DNA of 52,092 nucleotides from an uncultured Bacteroides sp. Lineage in GTDB: Bacteria > Bacteroidota > Bacteroidia > Bacteroidales > Bacteroidaceae. Positions 7,971 to 15,713 of this stretch are shown piece by piece (position 1 is the first letter of the stretch; each line of letters begins with the position of its first letter). The stretch covers positions 1 to 52,092 of the forward strand of contig CASENS010000036.1 in the NCBI GenBank assembly GCA_949289345.1, in the 5' to 3' direction. Below the pieces are notes generated by a model that saw only the letters and a program-made list of their open reading frames with translations, did not search any database and was not told where the DNA came from. Position numbers and translations under genes: made by a program.

Positions 7971-8038
7971 TTAAGAATGAAGAATGAAAAACGATGAATG
8001 CCTAAATCATTCATTCCCCGTCATTCATTCTTCATTAA
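7971..8038. repeat. Nested inverted repeat between gcvH and purE
   Basis: AATGAAGAATGA (7976-7987) pairs with TCATTCTTCATT (8025-8036), and inside it ATGAATG (7994-8000) pairs with CATTCAT. The whole spacer is made of AATGAA-type words. It could be a terminator or processing site for gcvH, or a small dispersed palindromic repeat. Confidence 0.5.
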
Positions 8039-8041
8039 ACT

Positions 8042-8422
8042 TCATGCATTAATCAATGTTTTGTAGGCTTCCGCGTCAAGCAGGCTTTCGAAGTCGGCGT
8101 CATCAGCGGGTTTCATTTTGATAATCCAACCTTCACCGTACGGGTCCTGGTTTACCAGTTCAGGATTGTCCGCCAATGCTTCGTTCTGTTCGAGCACCTC
8201 GCCGGATACGGGAATGAAAAGGTCGGAAATGGTTTTTACCACTTCGATGGTTCCAAACGTGTCGCCGGCAGACAATGTCTCACCTTCAGTCTGCACATCT
8301 ACAAACACGATGTCACCCAGTTGGTCTTGCGCGTAATCGGTAATACCCACGTATGCGATGTCGCCTTCTTGGCGTATCCATTCATGGTCTTTCGTGTACT
8401 TAACATTTGTCGGAAAGTTCAT
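8042..8422 (-). CDS. gcvH: Glycine cleavage system H protein
   Basis: This 126-residue lipoyl carrier shuttles the aminomethyl group between the P, T and L proteins during glycine breakdown. The lipoylation site is Lys63 in [40 protein letters not shown] at the N-terminus and [20 protein letters not shown] near the C-terminus are hallmark H-protein segments. Length is normal. The other gcv genes are not in the window. It is followed at 80 bases by purE-ispG on the same strand. Confidence 0.96.
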   Translation of the reverse strand: MNFPTNVKYTKDHEWIRQEGDIAYVGITDYAQDQLGDIVFVDVQTEGETLSAGDTFGTIEVVKTISDLFIPVSGEVLEQNEALADNPELVNQDPYGEGWIIKMKPADDADFESLLDAEAYKTLINA

Positions 8423-8475
8423 AATTCTCGGTTTTTAAGAGTTGATACTATGGTTTATTAATTGTGTGTTCAATT

Positions 8476-9186
8476 TCAATAGGCGGACAACAGGTATCGG
8501 AAAAAAAGATACAGACTGTTAGCAGCGGGATGAAGCACTATGAGTGCGCATCCCAAGCCCACGGCAAAGCCGGAAAAGACTTCTCCTAACGTATGATGCC
8601 CCAATATGATGCGTGCCGTACCCAATACGCCTGCTATTAGGATTGTCAGACAGAGCCACCAAACGGGATTATAACCAAAGAGTGCGCTGAATGCCACCAA
8701 CCCTCCCACAATGGCACCTGCTCCCGCCATGTGCTCACTCAGTTTCCACCGCAGGTTGACGATAATGCAAATTATCATCATGAAGAGTGCGGAAAGAATG
8801 ATGCCACTCATGTACCACGGGATATTCAGCCGATTCATCATCAGCAAACAGAACACATAGGAAATGATGGTCAGCAGGAAAGGCACATAGCGTTTTTTAC
8901 GCTCACCCAGTTCGGCGGCACTAAATCCGTTAATCTTCTTGAAGACAAAAATGGAGAGTACCGGCAATAAGATTGTGAAGCAATAAACGATGCCCAACAC
9001 GATGAGCTTGTATGCCGTAGGCATGATGCTTAAGTAGGAAAACAAGAACAAAATGGCAAATGCCAGAAACGGGATGGAAAATGGTGTGAACAGCAGTGAC
9101 ACCCCCCGGGCAATCCGGATCAGCATCTTGGCTTCTTTAATATGTATTCTTGGAGACATTTCCATAACGCTATTCGTCTTTCTCAT
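8476..9186 (-). CDS. PAP2-like membrane phosphatase family protein
   Basis: This 236-residue protein has about six hydrophobic spans. The last third carries degenerate PAP2 motifs: SEHMAGAG (about residues 149-156) stands where PSGH is usual, and ARIILGHHTLGEVF (about 190-203) stands where SRxxxxxHxxxD is usual, with Ala for Ser and Glu for Asp. A clear first motif KxxxxxxRP is not seen. It may act on a lipid phosphate such as undecaprenyl diphosphate, or it may have lost that activity. Its start overlaps the rpoN stop (ATGA), which implies coupled translation. A start further in at Met9 is possible. Confidence 0.7.
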   Translation of the reverse strand: MRKTNSVMEMSPRIHIKEAKMLIRIARGVSLLFTPFSIPFLAFAILFLFSYLSIMPTAYKLIVLGIVYCFTILLPVLSIFVFKKINGFSAAELGERKKRYVPFLLTIISYVFCLLMMNRLNIPWYMSGIILSALFMMIICIIVNLRWKLSEHMAGAGAIVGGLVAFSALFGYNPVWWLCLTILIAGVLGTARIILGHHTLGEVFSGFAVGLGCALIVLHPAANSLYLFFRYLLSAY

Positions 9187-10676
9187 TTTCGCAACCGTGC
9201 TACGGGTATGTTCATCTGTTGGCGATATTTGGCTACCGTACGTCGCGCAATAGGGTAACCTTTCTGAACCATCATTTCCGTCAGTTCATCATCGGTATAA
9301 GGATTCTTCCTATCTTCATTGTCGATGCATTCCTTTAGGGCTTTGCGAATCTCGCGAACTGACATCTCTTCGCCATTGTCTTTGGTATATCCATCGCTGA
9401 AGAAGAATTTCAGCGAATAAATGCCGTAGTTAGTCTGTACATATTTGCTGTTGCTCACACGCGATACGGTGGATATGTCCAGCCCTGCCCGCTCTGCTAC
9501 GTCTTTCAGAATCATAGGTTTCAACAACGACTCGTCACCTTCCTCAAAGAAAGGACGCTGTAGGTCAATGATGGCTTGCATGGTCTTCATCAATGTGTTT
9601 TGACGTTGCTTCACGGCATCAATAAAGCCTTGTGCGGCGTCAATCTTCTGCTTAAGGAACATCAATGTCTCGCGCGATTCCTTGCTTTGGTTGGCTTTGT
9701 TCTTGGTATGTTCTTCCACCATGTCCGAGAAGTCGCGGCTGATGCGCAGTTCAGGCAAATTAGGATTGTTCAGCGACAAGTGTACCGTTCCGTCATCGTC
9801 CGTGTCCACAATGAAATCCGGCACTATCTGCTGCATGTTCCGTCCCACCGTCTCGCCCATTGAAGCGCCCGGACGCGGGTTAAGTTTGCAAAGTTCCTTA
9901 ATGGCCTGATCCAGCTCCGCTTCGCTTATGTTCAGTTTTTGCTGTATCTTGTCCCAATGCTTGCGGGTGAATTCCTCGTAGCATTGTTCAATGATATCTG
10001 TCTCCAGCTTGAGCAACTTATCGTCCTTCTTGCCAGGTTGTTCCGCTTTGCGATGGAGCTGAATAAGCAGGCACTCACGCAAGTCGCGCGCTCCCAATCC
10101 GGGCGGGTCGAAGTCCTGTATTACTTTCAGTACTTTTTCCAGCTCTTCCGGTGAAGTTTCTATGCCGGAGTAGATGGCCAGCTCGTCACAAATGCCGTCT
10201 AAAGGTTTACGGAGCAGACCGTCATCATCCAACGAGCCTATCAGATATTCGGCCAACTGACGCTGGTGCTCGCTCAGCGCATGTTCTCCCAGTTGTTCTT
10301 TCAAGGTCTCATAGAATGAAGTCGCATCAGCAAAAGGGATGTCCTCTGTCTGTTCGTCCTTGCTACGGTTATTTTCCTGTAATTTGTAGTCGGGTATATC
10401 GTCTTCGTTCAGATAATCGCTCAACGAGTCATAGTCTGTGTTTCCCCCGTCTTCGGTGCTGATGTTCGATTCCTCAGGACCGGCATACTCATCCTCCTCA
10501 TGTGCATTCTCATGTCCTTCCTCCAAAGCGGGGTTTTCGAGCAGTTCGCCTCGCACCCTCTCTTCCAGTTCCACGGCAGGCAACTCCAGTAATTTCACCA
10601 CCATAATCTGTTGGGGCGACAAAGTTTGAACCTGTTGCTGCGTTTGGGTTTGTATTTGTTTTGAACTTTGAGCCAT
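9183..10676 (-). CDS. rpoN: RNA polymerase sigma-54 factor
   Basis: This 497-residue sigma-54 directs RNA polymerase to -24/-12 promoters with enhancer-binding activators. The N-terminus is glutamine-rich, followed by LSPQQIMVVKLLELP (region I). An acidic stretch lies around residues 55-110 (region II), the core-binding domain follows at about 115-250, and a helix-turn-helix containing DISTVSRVSNSKYVQT lies near residue 395. The C-terminal RpoN box ARRTVAKYR is near residue 480. Length is typical. A TACTTTTG -7 element lies 20 bases upstream of the start. The following PAP2-like gene overlaps by four bases. Confidence 0.97.
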   Translation of the reverse strand: MAQSSKQIQTQTQQQVQTLSPQQIMVVKLLELPAVELEERVRGELLENPALEEGHENAHEEDEYAGPEESNISTEDGGNTDYDSLSDYLNEDDIPDYKLQENNRSKDEQTEDIPFADATSFYETLKEQLGEHALSEHQRQLAEYLIGSLDDDGLLRKPLDGICDELAIYSGIETSPEELEKVLKVIQDFDPPGLGARDLRECLLIQLHRKAEQPGKKDDKLLKLETDIIEQCYEEFTRKHWDKIQQKLNISEAELDQAIKELCKLNPRPGASMGETVGRNMQQIVPDFIVDTDDDGTVHLSLNNPNLPELRISRDFSDMVEEHTKNKANQSKESRETLMFLKQKIDAAQGFIDAVKQRQNTLMKTMQAIIDLQRPFFEEGDESLLKPMILKDVAERAGLDISTVSRVSNSKYVQTNYGIYSLKFFFSDGYTKDNGEEMSVREIRKALKECIDNEDRKNPYTDDELTEMMVQKGYPIARRTVAKYRQQMNIPVARLRK

Positions 10677-10695
10677 ATTTTCTCGGTTTACGCTA

Positions 10696-10703
10696 CAAAA
10701 GTA
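10696..10703 (-). promoter_or_regulatory. Promoter -7 element for rpoN
   Basis: TACTTTTG on the minus strand, 20 bases ahead of the ATG, implies a very short 5' untranslated leader. No convincing -33 TTTG is seen. Confidence 0.55.
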
Positions 10704-10933
10704 GTGAATAGTTCGGTAACTCGAAATCTTCTGTCCTATTATTTATGTTCCCCTCGTATGGATAAGGCGCAAAAGGAAGTTTTTCTCCCTCTCCTCCCCC
10801 TTCGTCTTACCCAATTATTTATTGCAGCATGAATAGAATATTGGGGAGAAAAGACAACTAATGTTTATAGCAATATCAATTGTTCACAACAGAAATTCCA
10901 CTTTTGCGTATTTCAATACACAAAAATAAATAC

Positions 10934-10975
10934 AAAAAAAGCACTGAAACAAGCCACAACGCCTACTTTCAGTGC
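10934..10975 (-). terminator. Terminator of tmRNA
   Basis: On the minus strand GCACTGAAA (10967-10975) pairs with TTTCAGTGC (10941-10949) and is followed by seven T. The stretch between it and the rpoN promoter (10704-10933) shows no gene. Confidence 0.85.
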
Positions 10976-11010
10976 CTTTTGTCTCTTAAGTGTTTTTAAG
11001 ACTTCCTTTG

Positions 11011-11405
11011 TGGACCTGGAGGGAATCGAACCCTCGTCCAAACGAGGAAACCATAAGCTTTCTACATGCTTATCTCTGCCTTTGGTTTTCGAGCGCAAGC
11101 AAGACCAGAGCCACCAACTTGCGTCTTATCCTCTAAAACTTCACAAAAACTGCGAGGAAAAGTTTTCGCTATTCCCGATTTTGCTGTGCCGCTTTACCAA
11201 ACGCTTCGGAACAAGAGCTTTTGAGCGACATCCCGTTTCCGCTACTTTAGCGGAAATAAAGCTGATCTACTGTACTTCGATCAAGCAGCGAGAGCGTAAC
11301 GTTCGTTGCCAGATAATTGTTCGATAACTGAGATTTAAGTGGAAATTACCGACCCACTGCATGCTTACCTACCATTTCTGCCCGCTGTCAAATCCAGTCA
11401 AGCCC
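11011..11405 (-). ncRNA. ssrA: Transfer-messenger RNA
   Basis: The minus strand begins GGGCTTGACTGGATTTGACA, a typical tmRNA 5' end, and finishes with a tRNA-like T arm GAGGGTTCGATTCCCTC and the acceptor strand CAGGTCC followed by A. The 5' GGGCTTG and 3' CAGGTCC pair with G-U wobbles. A reading frame ending GCTCTCGCTGCTTGA encodes the tag. Counting back from the stop (11281-11283), GGC at 11308-11310 is the likely resume codon, giving GNERYALAA. The molecule rescues stalled ribosomes and marks the peptides for degradation. Length is about 395 nt. Confidence 0.96.
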
Positions 11406-11440
11406 AAGGTATATAAAATGCGGAACACTTTCCACCGTTG

Positions 11441-11448
11441 CAAAGATA
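11441..11448 (-). promoter_or_regulatory. Promoter -7 element for tmRNA
   Basis: TATCTTTG on the minus strand lies 35 bases before the mature 5' end, leaving a short leader to be processed away. Confidence 0.65.
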
Positions 11449-11775
11449 CGGATAATTTCCGTATTGGCAAGTTTCTGCAAACAGAAATAATAATAATATA
11501 GCGGAGACAAACCGTTATATACAGACAGAAACTTATACACCGGAATGCGTCAAAATGGACGAAAACGAAGACGCAAAGAATATTCTACTTCATTGATTTG
11601 CAGTACTATTCACCACGCATCTTCGTTTCATTTTATCCATGTAATTCTTCTCCGACAATTTACGGTTTGAGAAATGAACGGCTAATCAGTCGCAACTTAC
11701 CAATACCATGCCAGTCCAAATGAGTAAGGCATCACCTCGGGACCTTTATCTTTTTGGAACATACGGTTCATGGAA
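11449..11775. other. Gene-free stretch with an imperfect inverted repeat
   Basis: No protein gene or RNA gene is recognised. AAAACGAAGACGC (11562-11574) faces GCATCTTCGTTTC (11617-11629), and flanking AAAATG/CATTTT words extend the symmetry over 11552-11638. It could be a decayed small transposable element or a terminator without a T-run. The part next to 11776 shows no remaining sigma region 4 in any minus-strand frame. Confidence 0.35.
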
Positions 11776-12159
11776 TTATCCTTCCACATCCTTCATACGC
11801 ATAATGGTACGCTGCAAAGTGGGGAGTGAGTCAATAATGGTACGTATCAACTTCACCTTCTCTTTCAACTCCAGCAAATGTTCCGGTGTATTGCTACAAA
11901 TGGTGTCAGACAGATTTCCCGCAGCTTGCATATATCTACGTTTCCTCAACAAATCTATGCATACATTATGCGTAAGCGTCATGGCGAACGCCTCGATGCT
12001 GTGACAGTGTTCCAGCTCCTTTCTGCTATTCCATAGCTTCAGCAGCACTTCCTGTACGACATCTTCGGCATCCTCCTTCTCATCACTCAGCTTGTAGGCA
12101 TAAGCCTGCAATTTACTCCTAAGTGGCAGGACAGTTGTTTTGAATACGTCGAGTTCCAT
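11776..12159 (-). pseudogene. ECF-type sigma factor truncated in region 4
   Basis: The 127-residue product has an intact sigma region 2: the helix around DAEDVVQEVLLKLW (residues 30-43) and the -10-recognition part ending in DLLRKRR. Region 4 begins with LIRTIIDSLPTLQRTIMRMKDVEG and stops there, 16 residues in, before the helix-turn-helix that binds the -35 element. Functional relatives run 40-50 residues further. None of the three downstream frames restores the missing part. It lies downstream of the ExbB/ExbD set with a terminator between. It may be dead, or a region-2-only protein that competes for core polymerase. A stop-codon mutation plus erosion is the simplest explanation. Confidence 0.7.
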
Positions 12160-12204
12160 TTACACCTATAAGACGTTTGAAAAAGAAAAACGTGACATTG
12201 AAAA

Positions 12205-12241
12205 AGAAAAAAAGAGAGTATGTCATTACGGCATACTCTCT
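12205..12241 (-). terminator. Terminator of the exbB-exbD operon
   Basis: AGAGAGTATG (12213-12222) and CATACTCTCT (12232-12241) make a perfect 10-bp stem. On the minus strand it is followed by a T-rich tail. Confidence 0.85.
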
Positions 12242-12268
12242 TCTCTAATCTATTTTCTAACTTCAATA

Positions 12269-12736
12269 TCAGTCGTTACGCTCCACGGCTGAATAATTTA
12301 TTTTCAGCGCATACGCTCTGCGGAGCGCTTCCTTAATCTCGGTAACAATACCCATTCGGGTATCCTGGTCAATTTTCAACGAAACAGTCATGTTCGGCTG
12401 GTCAACCTCTTTCATACTTGCACGCTCACCGATAACATAGTCTTGAATTTCAGACGTTTCAGCGAAAGCATCGTTCAACTGGATACGACTTTCTTCACCT
12501 AACTGCTTCCGGAACTCTTTTGTCGGTTTACCTACATAGATAAACGTTACCAACGATTTTTTCTCCAATTTCTCCAATTCTGTGGCAGCCGGAGCCTTGA
12601 ACTCAACCTTCAAAGTTACTTCACGCATCGTTGTTACAATCATGAAGAAGAACAACAATGTGAAAATAAGGTCAGGCAATGAAGAAGTGTTCAATGCGGG
12701 CATGCCGCGCTTACCTGTTTTATTAAATTTTCCCAT
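12269..12736 (-). CDS. ExbD/TolR family biopolymer transport protein (second copy)
   Basis: This 155-residue ExbD-type protein has a short cytoplasmic N-terminus, one membrane span (LPDLIFTLLFFFMIVTTM, about residues 20-37) whose Asp22 is the conserved proton-path residue, and a periplasmic domain. ExbD works with ExbB to convert the proton gradient into TonB movement for outer-membrane import. Its start overlaps the stop of the preceding exbD by one base (ATGG/TAA junction at 12736), so it is coupled to it. Two unlike ExbD proteins in series are usual in Bacteroides. Confidence 0.9.
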   Translation of the reverse strand: MGKFNKTGKRGMPALNTSSLPDLIFTLLFFFMIVTTMREVTLKVEFKAPAATELEKLEKKSLVTFIYVGKPTKEFRKQLGEESRIQLNDAFAETSEIQDYVIGERASMKEVDQPNMTVSLKIDQDTRMGIVTEIKEALRRAYALKINYSAVERND

Positions 12737-13326
12737 TACTTCTGTTCTCCATACTTTTTAGGTTCTGCCTCAGAAATCACTTGAGGATAAATTTTACGTA
12801 CTGCTTCCTGTTGCTCCTCGCTCAAGTCTGCATAGTTCTTCTGCCACTTTTGCTGTGCCAGTTCATCACGCAACTCGTTGTAGGCTGCTACCAATTCGTT
12901 CTGTACGGCGATATAAGTCTTGTAAGACGTACCGCGGTCGCAACGCAAAGAAATTACATGATTTTTTGTAATTCTTTGGGTTCCAAAGAAAGGAACTTCC
13001 TCCGCTACCTTTTCCGGCAACTTTTCATCATCGTTCGGGTTAGCAATGAATTCCTTGGCTTTATCACGCAATTGGTCAACAGAAAGATAACTATCGCCCA
13101 CCATCAACTGGTCTTGGAAGTTCACGAATACCTGCAAAATGTTGCGTTCCTTAATATCTACATCTTCCTTCTTCTGGTTTTCCTGGGGAGGTTCGGGCAA
13201 GCGTCTTGCCAAACCACGGTCGGTATCCATAGAAGTTGTAAGCAAGAAGAACAACAGCAAAATGAAAGCCATATCCGCCGTAGAACTTGAGTTGATTTCG
13301 GGGACTTCTCTTTTCCTTTTAGCCAT
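12736..13326 (-). CDS. ExbD/TolR family biopolymer transport protein (first copy)
   Basis: This 196-residue ExbD homologue begins MAKRKREVPEINSSSTADMAF, with the conserved membrane Asp at residue 18 in a span of about 20 residues, then RGLARRLPEPP and a periplasmic domain longer than in the second copy. The insertion around residues 55-140 (KERNILQVFVNFQDQLMVG and following) is lacking in short ExbDs. Together with ExbB and the second ExbD it would form the motor for TonB, encoded at 17587. It follows a conserved small membrane protein by 16 bases. Confidence 0.9.
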   Translation of the reverse strand: MAKRKREVPEINSSSTADMAFILLLFFLLTTSMDTDRGLARRLPEPPQENQKKEDVDIKERNILQVFVNFQDQLMVGDSYLSVDQLRDKAKEFIANPNDDEKLPEKVAEEVPFFGTQRITKNHVISLRCDRGTSYKTYIAVQNELVAAYNELRDELAQQKWQKNYADLSEEQQEAVRKIYPQVISEAEPKKYGEQK

Positions 13327-13342
13327 ATTAAATTCCTCTCAA

Positions 13343-13828
13343 TTATTTTATCTTCTTTGTGATACCAAATCCTATCATCAATAAAATCATCACACCTACT
13401 TCTATGTAAAGTGTATAAATAAACATATCGGTCAATTTCAACCAGAAAGGAACGTTCTCGGTACCTTCATATCCCGGTATGACCAAAGGTGTTGCATCAC
13501 CCATAGTCCATGTCACGACCAATACAACAACGAGCAAAGCAATACCAACCAATGATTTAAGAGCCGTTTTAGGAGAATCAGCAAACGTTGAGCCAAACTG
13601 ATAAATAACGCCGATGACAATGGCTATAACTCCTAATACAAACAAAATATAATTCCAATATAGAATAGCGTCTGTGTAGAGCGGCTCTGACAACGACGGG
13701 TCAGCCACTACACGCTGGTCCATAGGGGTTTCTCCGCCGAAAAAGAACAAGCCCAAGATGACCAGTGTAATGAGGAGCATTACAGACAGGGCGAGTCCTG
13801 AAACCCTTTGTATTTTAAATTTCTTCAT
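13343..13828 (-). CDS. Membrane protein of the ExbB-ExbD operon, unknown function
   Basis: This 161-residue protein has about four hydrophobic spans (near residues 12-31, 57-77, 88-107 and 132-156) with a short periplasmic loop around residues 105-130. No catalytic motif is present. It sits between exbB (15 bases upstream) and the first exbD (16 bases downstream) in one transcription unit, and a protein of this kind at this position recurs in Bacteroides operons. It may be an accessory subunit of the motor. That is inferred from position alone. Confidence 0.75.
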   Translation of the reverse strand: MKKFKIQRVSGLALSVMLLITLVILGLFFFGGETPMDQRVVADPSLSEPLYTDAILYWNYILFVLGVIAIVIGVIYQFGSTFADSPKTALKSLVGIALLVVVLVVTWTMGDATPLVIPGYEGTENVPFWLKLTDMFIYTLYIEVGVMILLMIGFGITKKIK

Positions 13829-13843
13829 CTTGCAATAAGATTA

Positions 13844-14605
13844 TTATTTTTTGTACTTCAGTTCATACTTCACAACCATATCCAGCAGCGTTACAGAAGA
13901 ATCTTCCATATCACTGGTCAAAGCTTCAATCTTAGACAAGATGTAGTTGTAGAACACCTGCAGAATCAAGGCTGCAATCAAACCGAAGATAGTCGTAATC
14001 AAGGCCACTTTCATACCACCTGCAACGACCGTCGGAGAGATATCACCTACCTGCTGGATCTTATCGAATGCCTGCACCATACCAATCACAGTACCCAAGA
14101 ATCCCAATGACGGGCTCATCGCGATGAACAATGTGATCCAAGAGCAACCTTTTTCCAAGTAGCCGGCTTGTACACCACCGTAAGATACAACAGACTTTTC
14201 TACAACGTCCAAACCCTGATCCAATCTCATCAGACCTTGATAGTAGATAGAAGCGATAGGACCACGCGTATTGCGCGCAATGTTCTTAGCGCCTTCTACA
14301 TCACCCTTTTCCATAGCGGCTTCAATAGAAGCGACGAATTTCTTTGTGTTGATTTCGGCCAAGCTCAAGTAGATGATACGTTCGATGCAGAATGCGAGAC
14401 CAATCACCAAAGCGATAGAGATAAAGCTCATGAAGAATGCAGAACCTTCGATGTACTTAACCTTTAACTCCTTGTGAATACCGCCTTCAGCCGGAGCGAT
14501 AGCTTCAGTTTGCTCGGCAGCAGGAGCGTCCTGAGCTTGAGCCAATTGAGTTGAGCCAAATGTCAAGGCTCCCATCACAGCAACAATTGCAAATAACTTT
14601 TTCAT
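13844..14605 (-). CDS. ExbB/TolQ/MotA proton-channel protein
   Basis: This 253-residue ExbB-type channel has an N-terminal signal sequence (MKKLFAIVAVMGALTFGSTQLAQA), a short periplasmic stretch rich in Ala and Glu, and three membrane spans. The C-terminal half shows the family pattern GCSWITLFIAMSPSLGFLGTVIGM (about residues 151-174), which lines the proton path, and TTIFGLIAALILQVFYN (about 204-220). It starts the operon exbB, small membrane protein, exbD, exbD. The added signal peptide is the form seen in Bacteroidota. It drives TonB-dependent import of glycans, vitamins and iron. Confidence 0.93.
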   Translation of the reverse strand: MKKLFAIVAVMGALTFGSTQLAQAQDAPAAEQTEAIAPAEGGIHKELKVKYIEGSAFFMSFISIALVIGLAFCIERIIYLSLAEINTKKFVASIEAAMEKGDVEGAKNIARNTRGPIASIYYQGLMRLDQGLDVVEKSVVSYGGVQAGYLEKGCSWITLFIAMSPSLGFLGTVIGMVQAFDKIQQVGDISPTVVAGGMKVALITTIFGLIAALILQVFYNYILSKIEALTSDMEDSSVTLLDMVVKYELKYKK

Positions 14606-14696
14606 TGTGTGTCTAATTTTTTAAGATTAATTAATTGAATTACTTATGATATTTATTTGTTTTCTTTCTTTCATTCGCCTTATGTTTTTCATCCTG

Positions 14697-14784
14697 CGGA
14701 GAGAGGGGGATTCGAACCCCCGATACCCTTTAGGAGTATACACGCTTTCCAGGCGTGCCTCTTCAACCACTCGAGCATCTCTCC
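14697..14784 (-). tRNA. tRNA-Ser (anticodon GGA)
   Basis: The minus strand folds as a class II tRNA. The acceptor GGAGAGA pairs with TCTCTCC, the D arm is TGCTCGAGTGGTTGAAGAGGCA, the anticodon stem-loop is CACGC-CTGGAAA-GCGTG with anticodon GGA, a long variable arm follows, and the T arm is CGGGGGTTCGAATCCCCC. The discriminator is G, as required for serine. It reads TCC and TCT. Confidence 0.97.
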
Positions 14785-14842
14785 TTTTCTTAAACCGGCC
14801 GCAATTTACAATGATTTTACGGTCCCCGAATATTTTCAGCTA

Positions 14843-14850
14843 CAAATGTA
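14843..14850 (-). promoter_or_regulatory. Promoter -7 element for tRNA-Ser
   Basis: TACATTTG on the minus strand, about 58 bases before the tRNA 5' end, matches TAnnTTTG. Confidence 0.5.
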
Positions 14851-14936
14851 TTCTTTTTTTCGTTCTCACGTTACATTCTTCGCTCTAAATCTTTGCGAAA
14901 GTCCCAAAATTAATAAACTTTAAAACCTTTGCGGCT

Positions 14937-15713
14937 TTATTGGGGCATTCTGAACAGTTTTAAGGCCGCTTCAGAAGTAACCTCCGACACTTTTTCGGGC
15001 GTAAGTCCATACACCTCGGCAACCTTCATTAAGGTATATTTTATAAAAGAGCTTTCATTCCGCTTACCCCGATAAGGCACCGGAGTCAGATAGGGCGAAT
15101 CCGTTTCCAGCACGAGCCTTTCCAAAGGAACATGGGAAAGCACTTCCGGCAAAGTGGACTTTTTAAACGTCACCACTCCATTTATTCCTATCAGGAAGTG
15201 CGGAAATTCCAAAATCCGCTCGGCCTCATCCTGTGTTCCGGTAAAACTATGAAAAATGCCGCATAGCGGAGTATGGCGGTAAGTTTCCAACACCTTATAT
15301 ATATAAGGAAAGGCTTCGCGACAATGTATCACGACCGGAAGGTCATAGGCAAGCGCCCAGTCGAGCTGGCTTTTCAACACAACCTGCTGTTCCGCCAAAT
15401 AGGTTTTGTCCCAATACAAGTCCATGCCTATTTCTCCAATAGCCACATATGTGTCCCTACGCGTTACCAGCTCTCGCTCCACGACACGGAGTTCGTCTTC
15501 ATAATTATCCCGCACCGAAGTGGGATGCAACCCAATCATCGGGAAGCAATAGCCTGCATAGTCATGGCAGACGCGAAGCAAAGGCGCCACCGAAGTACTG
15601 TCAATGTTGGGCATAAATATGTGACTCACTCCCGCCTCACGAGCACGAGCCATCACATCCGGCAAATCGTCCCGAAACTCGTCCAAAAAAAGATGTGAAT
15701 GAGTATCTATCAT
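14937..15713 (-). CDS. tatD: TatD-family metal-dependent DNase
   Basis: This 258-residue amidohydrolase-fold enzyme has the TatD metal ligands in order: THSHL (His5 and His7), GEIGMDLYWD (Glu near 94), VIHCREA (His near 130), GIFHSFTG (His near 155) and LETDSPYLTPVPYRGKRN (Asp near 205). TatD proteins are 3'-5' exonucleases in DNA repair and fragment turnover and need Mg. Length is standard. Its start overlaps the stop of the upstream hypothetical gene (15710-15713), so translation is coupled. Confidence 0.93.
   Translation of the reverse strand: MIDTHSHLFLDEFRDDLPDVMARAREAGVSHIFMPNIDSTSVAPLLRVCHDYAGYCFPMIGLHPTSVRDNYEDELRVVERELVTRRDTYVAIGEIGMDLYWDKTYLAEQQVVLKSQLDWALAYDLPVVIHCREAFPYIYKVLETYRHTPLCGIFHSFTGTQDEAERILEFPHFLIGINGVVTFKKSTLPEVLSHVPLERLVLETDSPYLTPVPYRGKRNESSFIKYTLMKVAEVYGLTPEKVSEVTSEAALKLFRMPQ

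Noticed and set aside
11543-11668. Short plus-strand reading frame of 41 codons (MRQNGRKRRRKEYS...) after the truncated sigma gene
   Set aside because: It lies on the inverted repeat, has no ribosome-binding site and its composition looks like chance.
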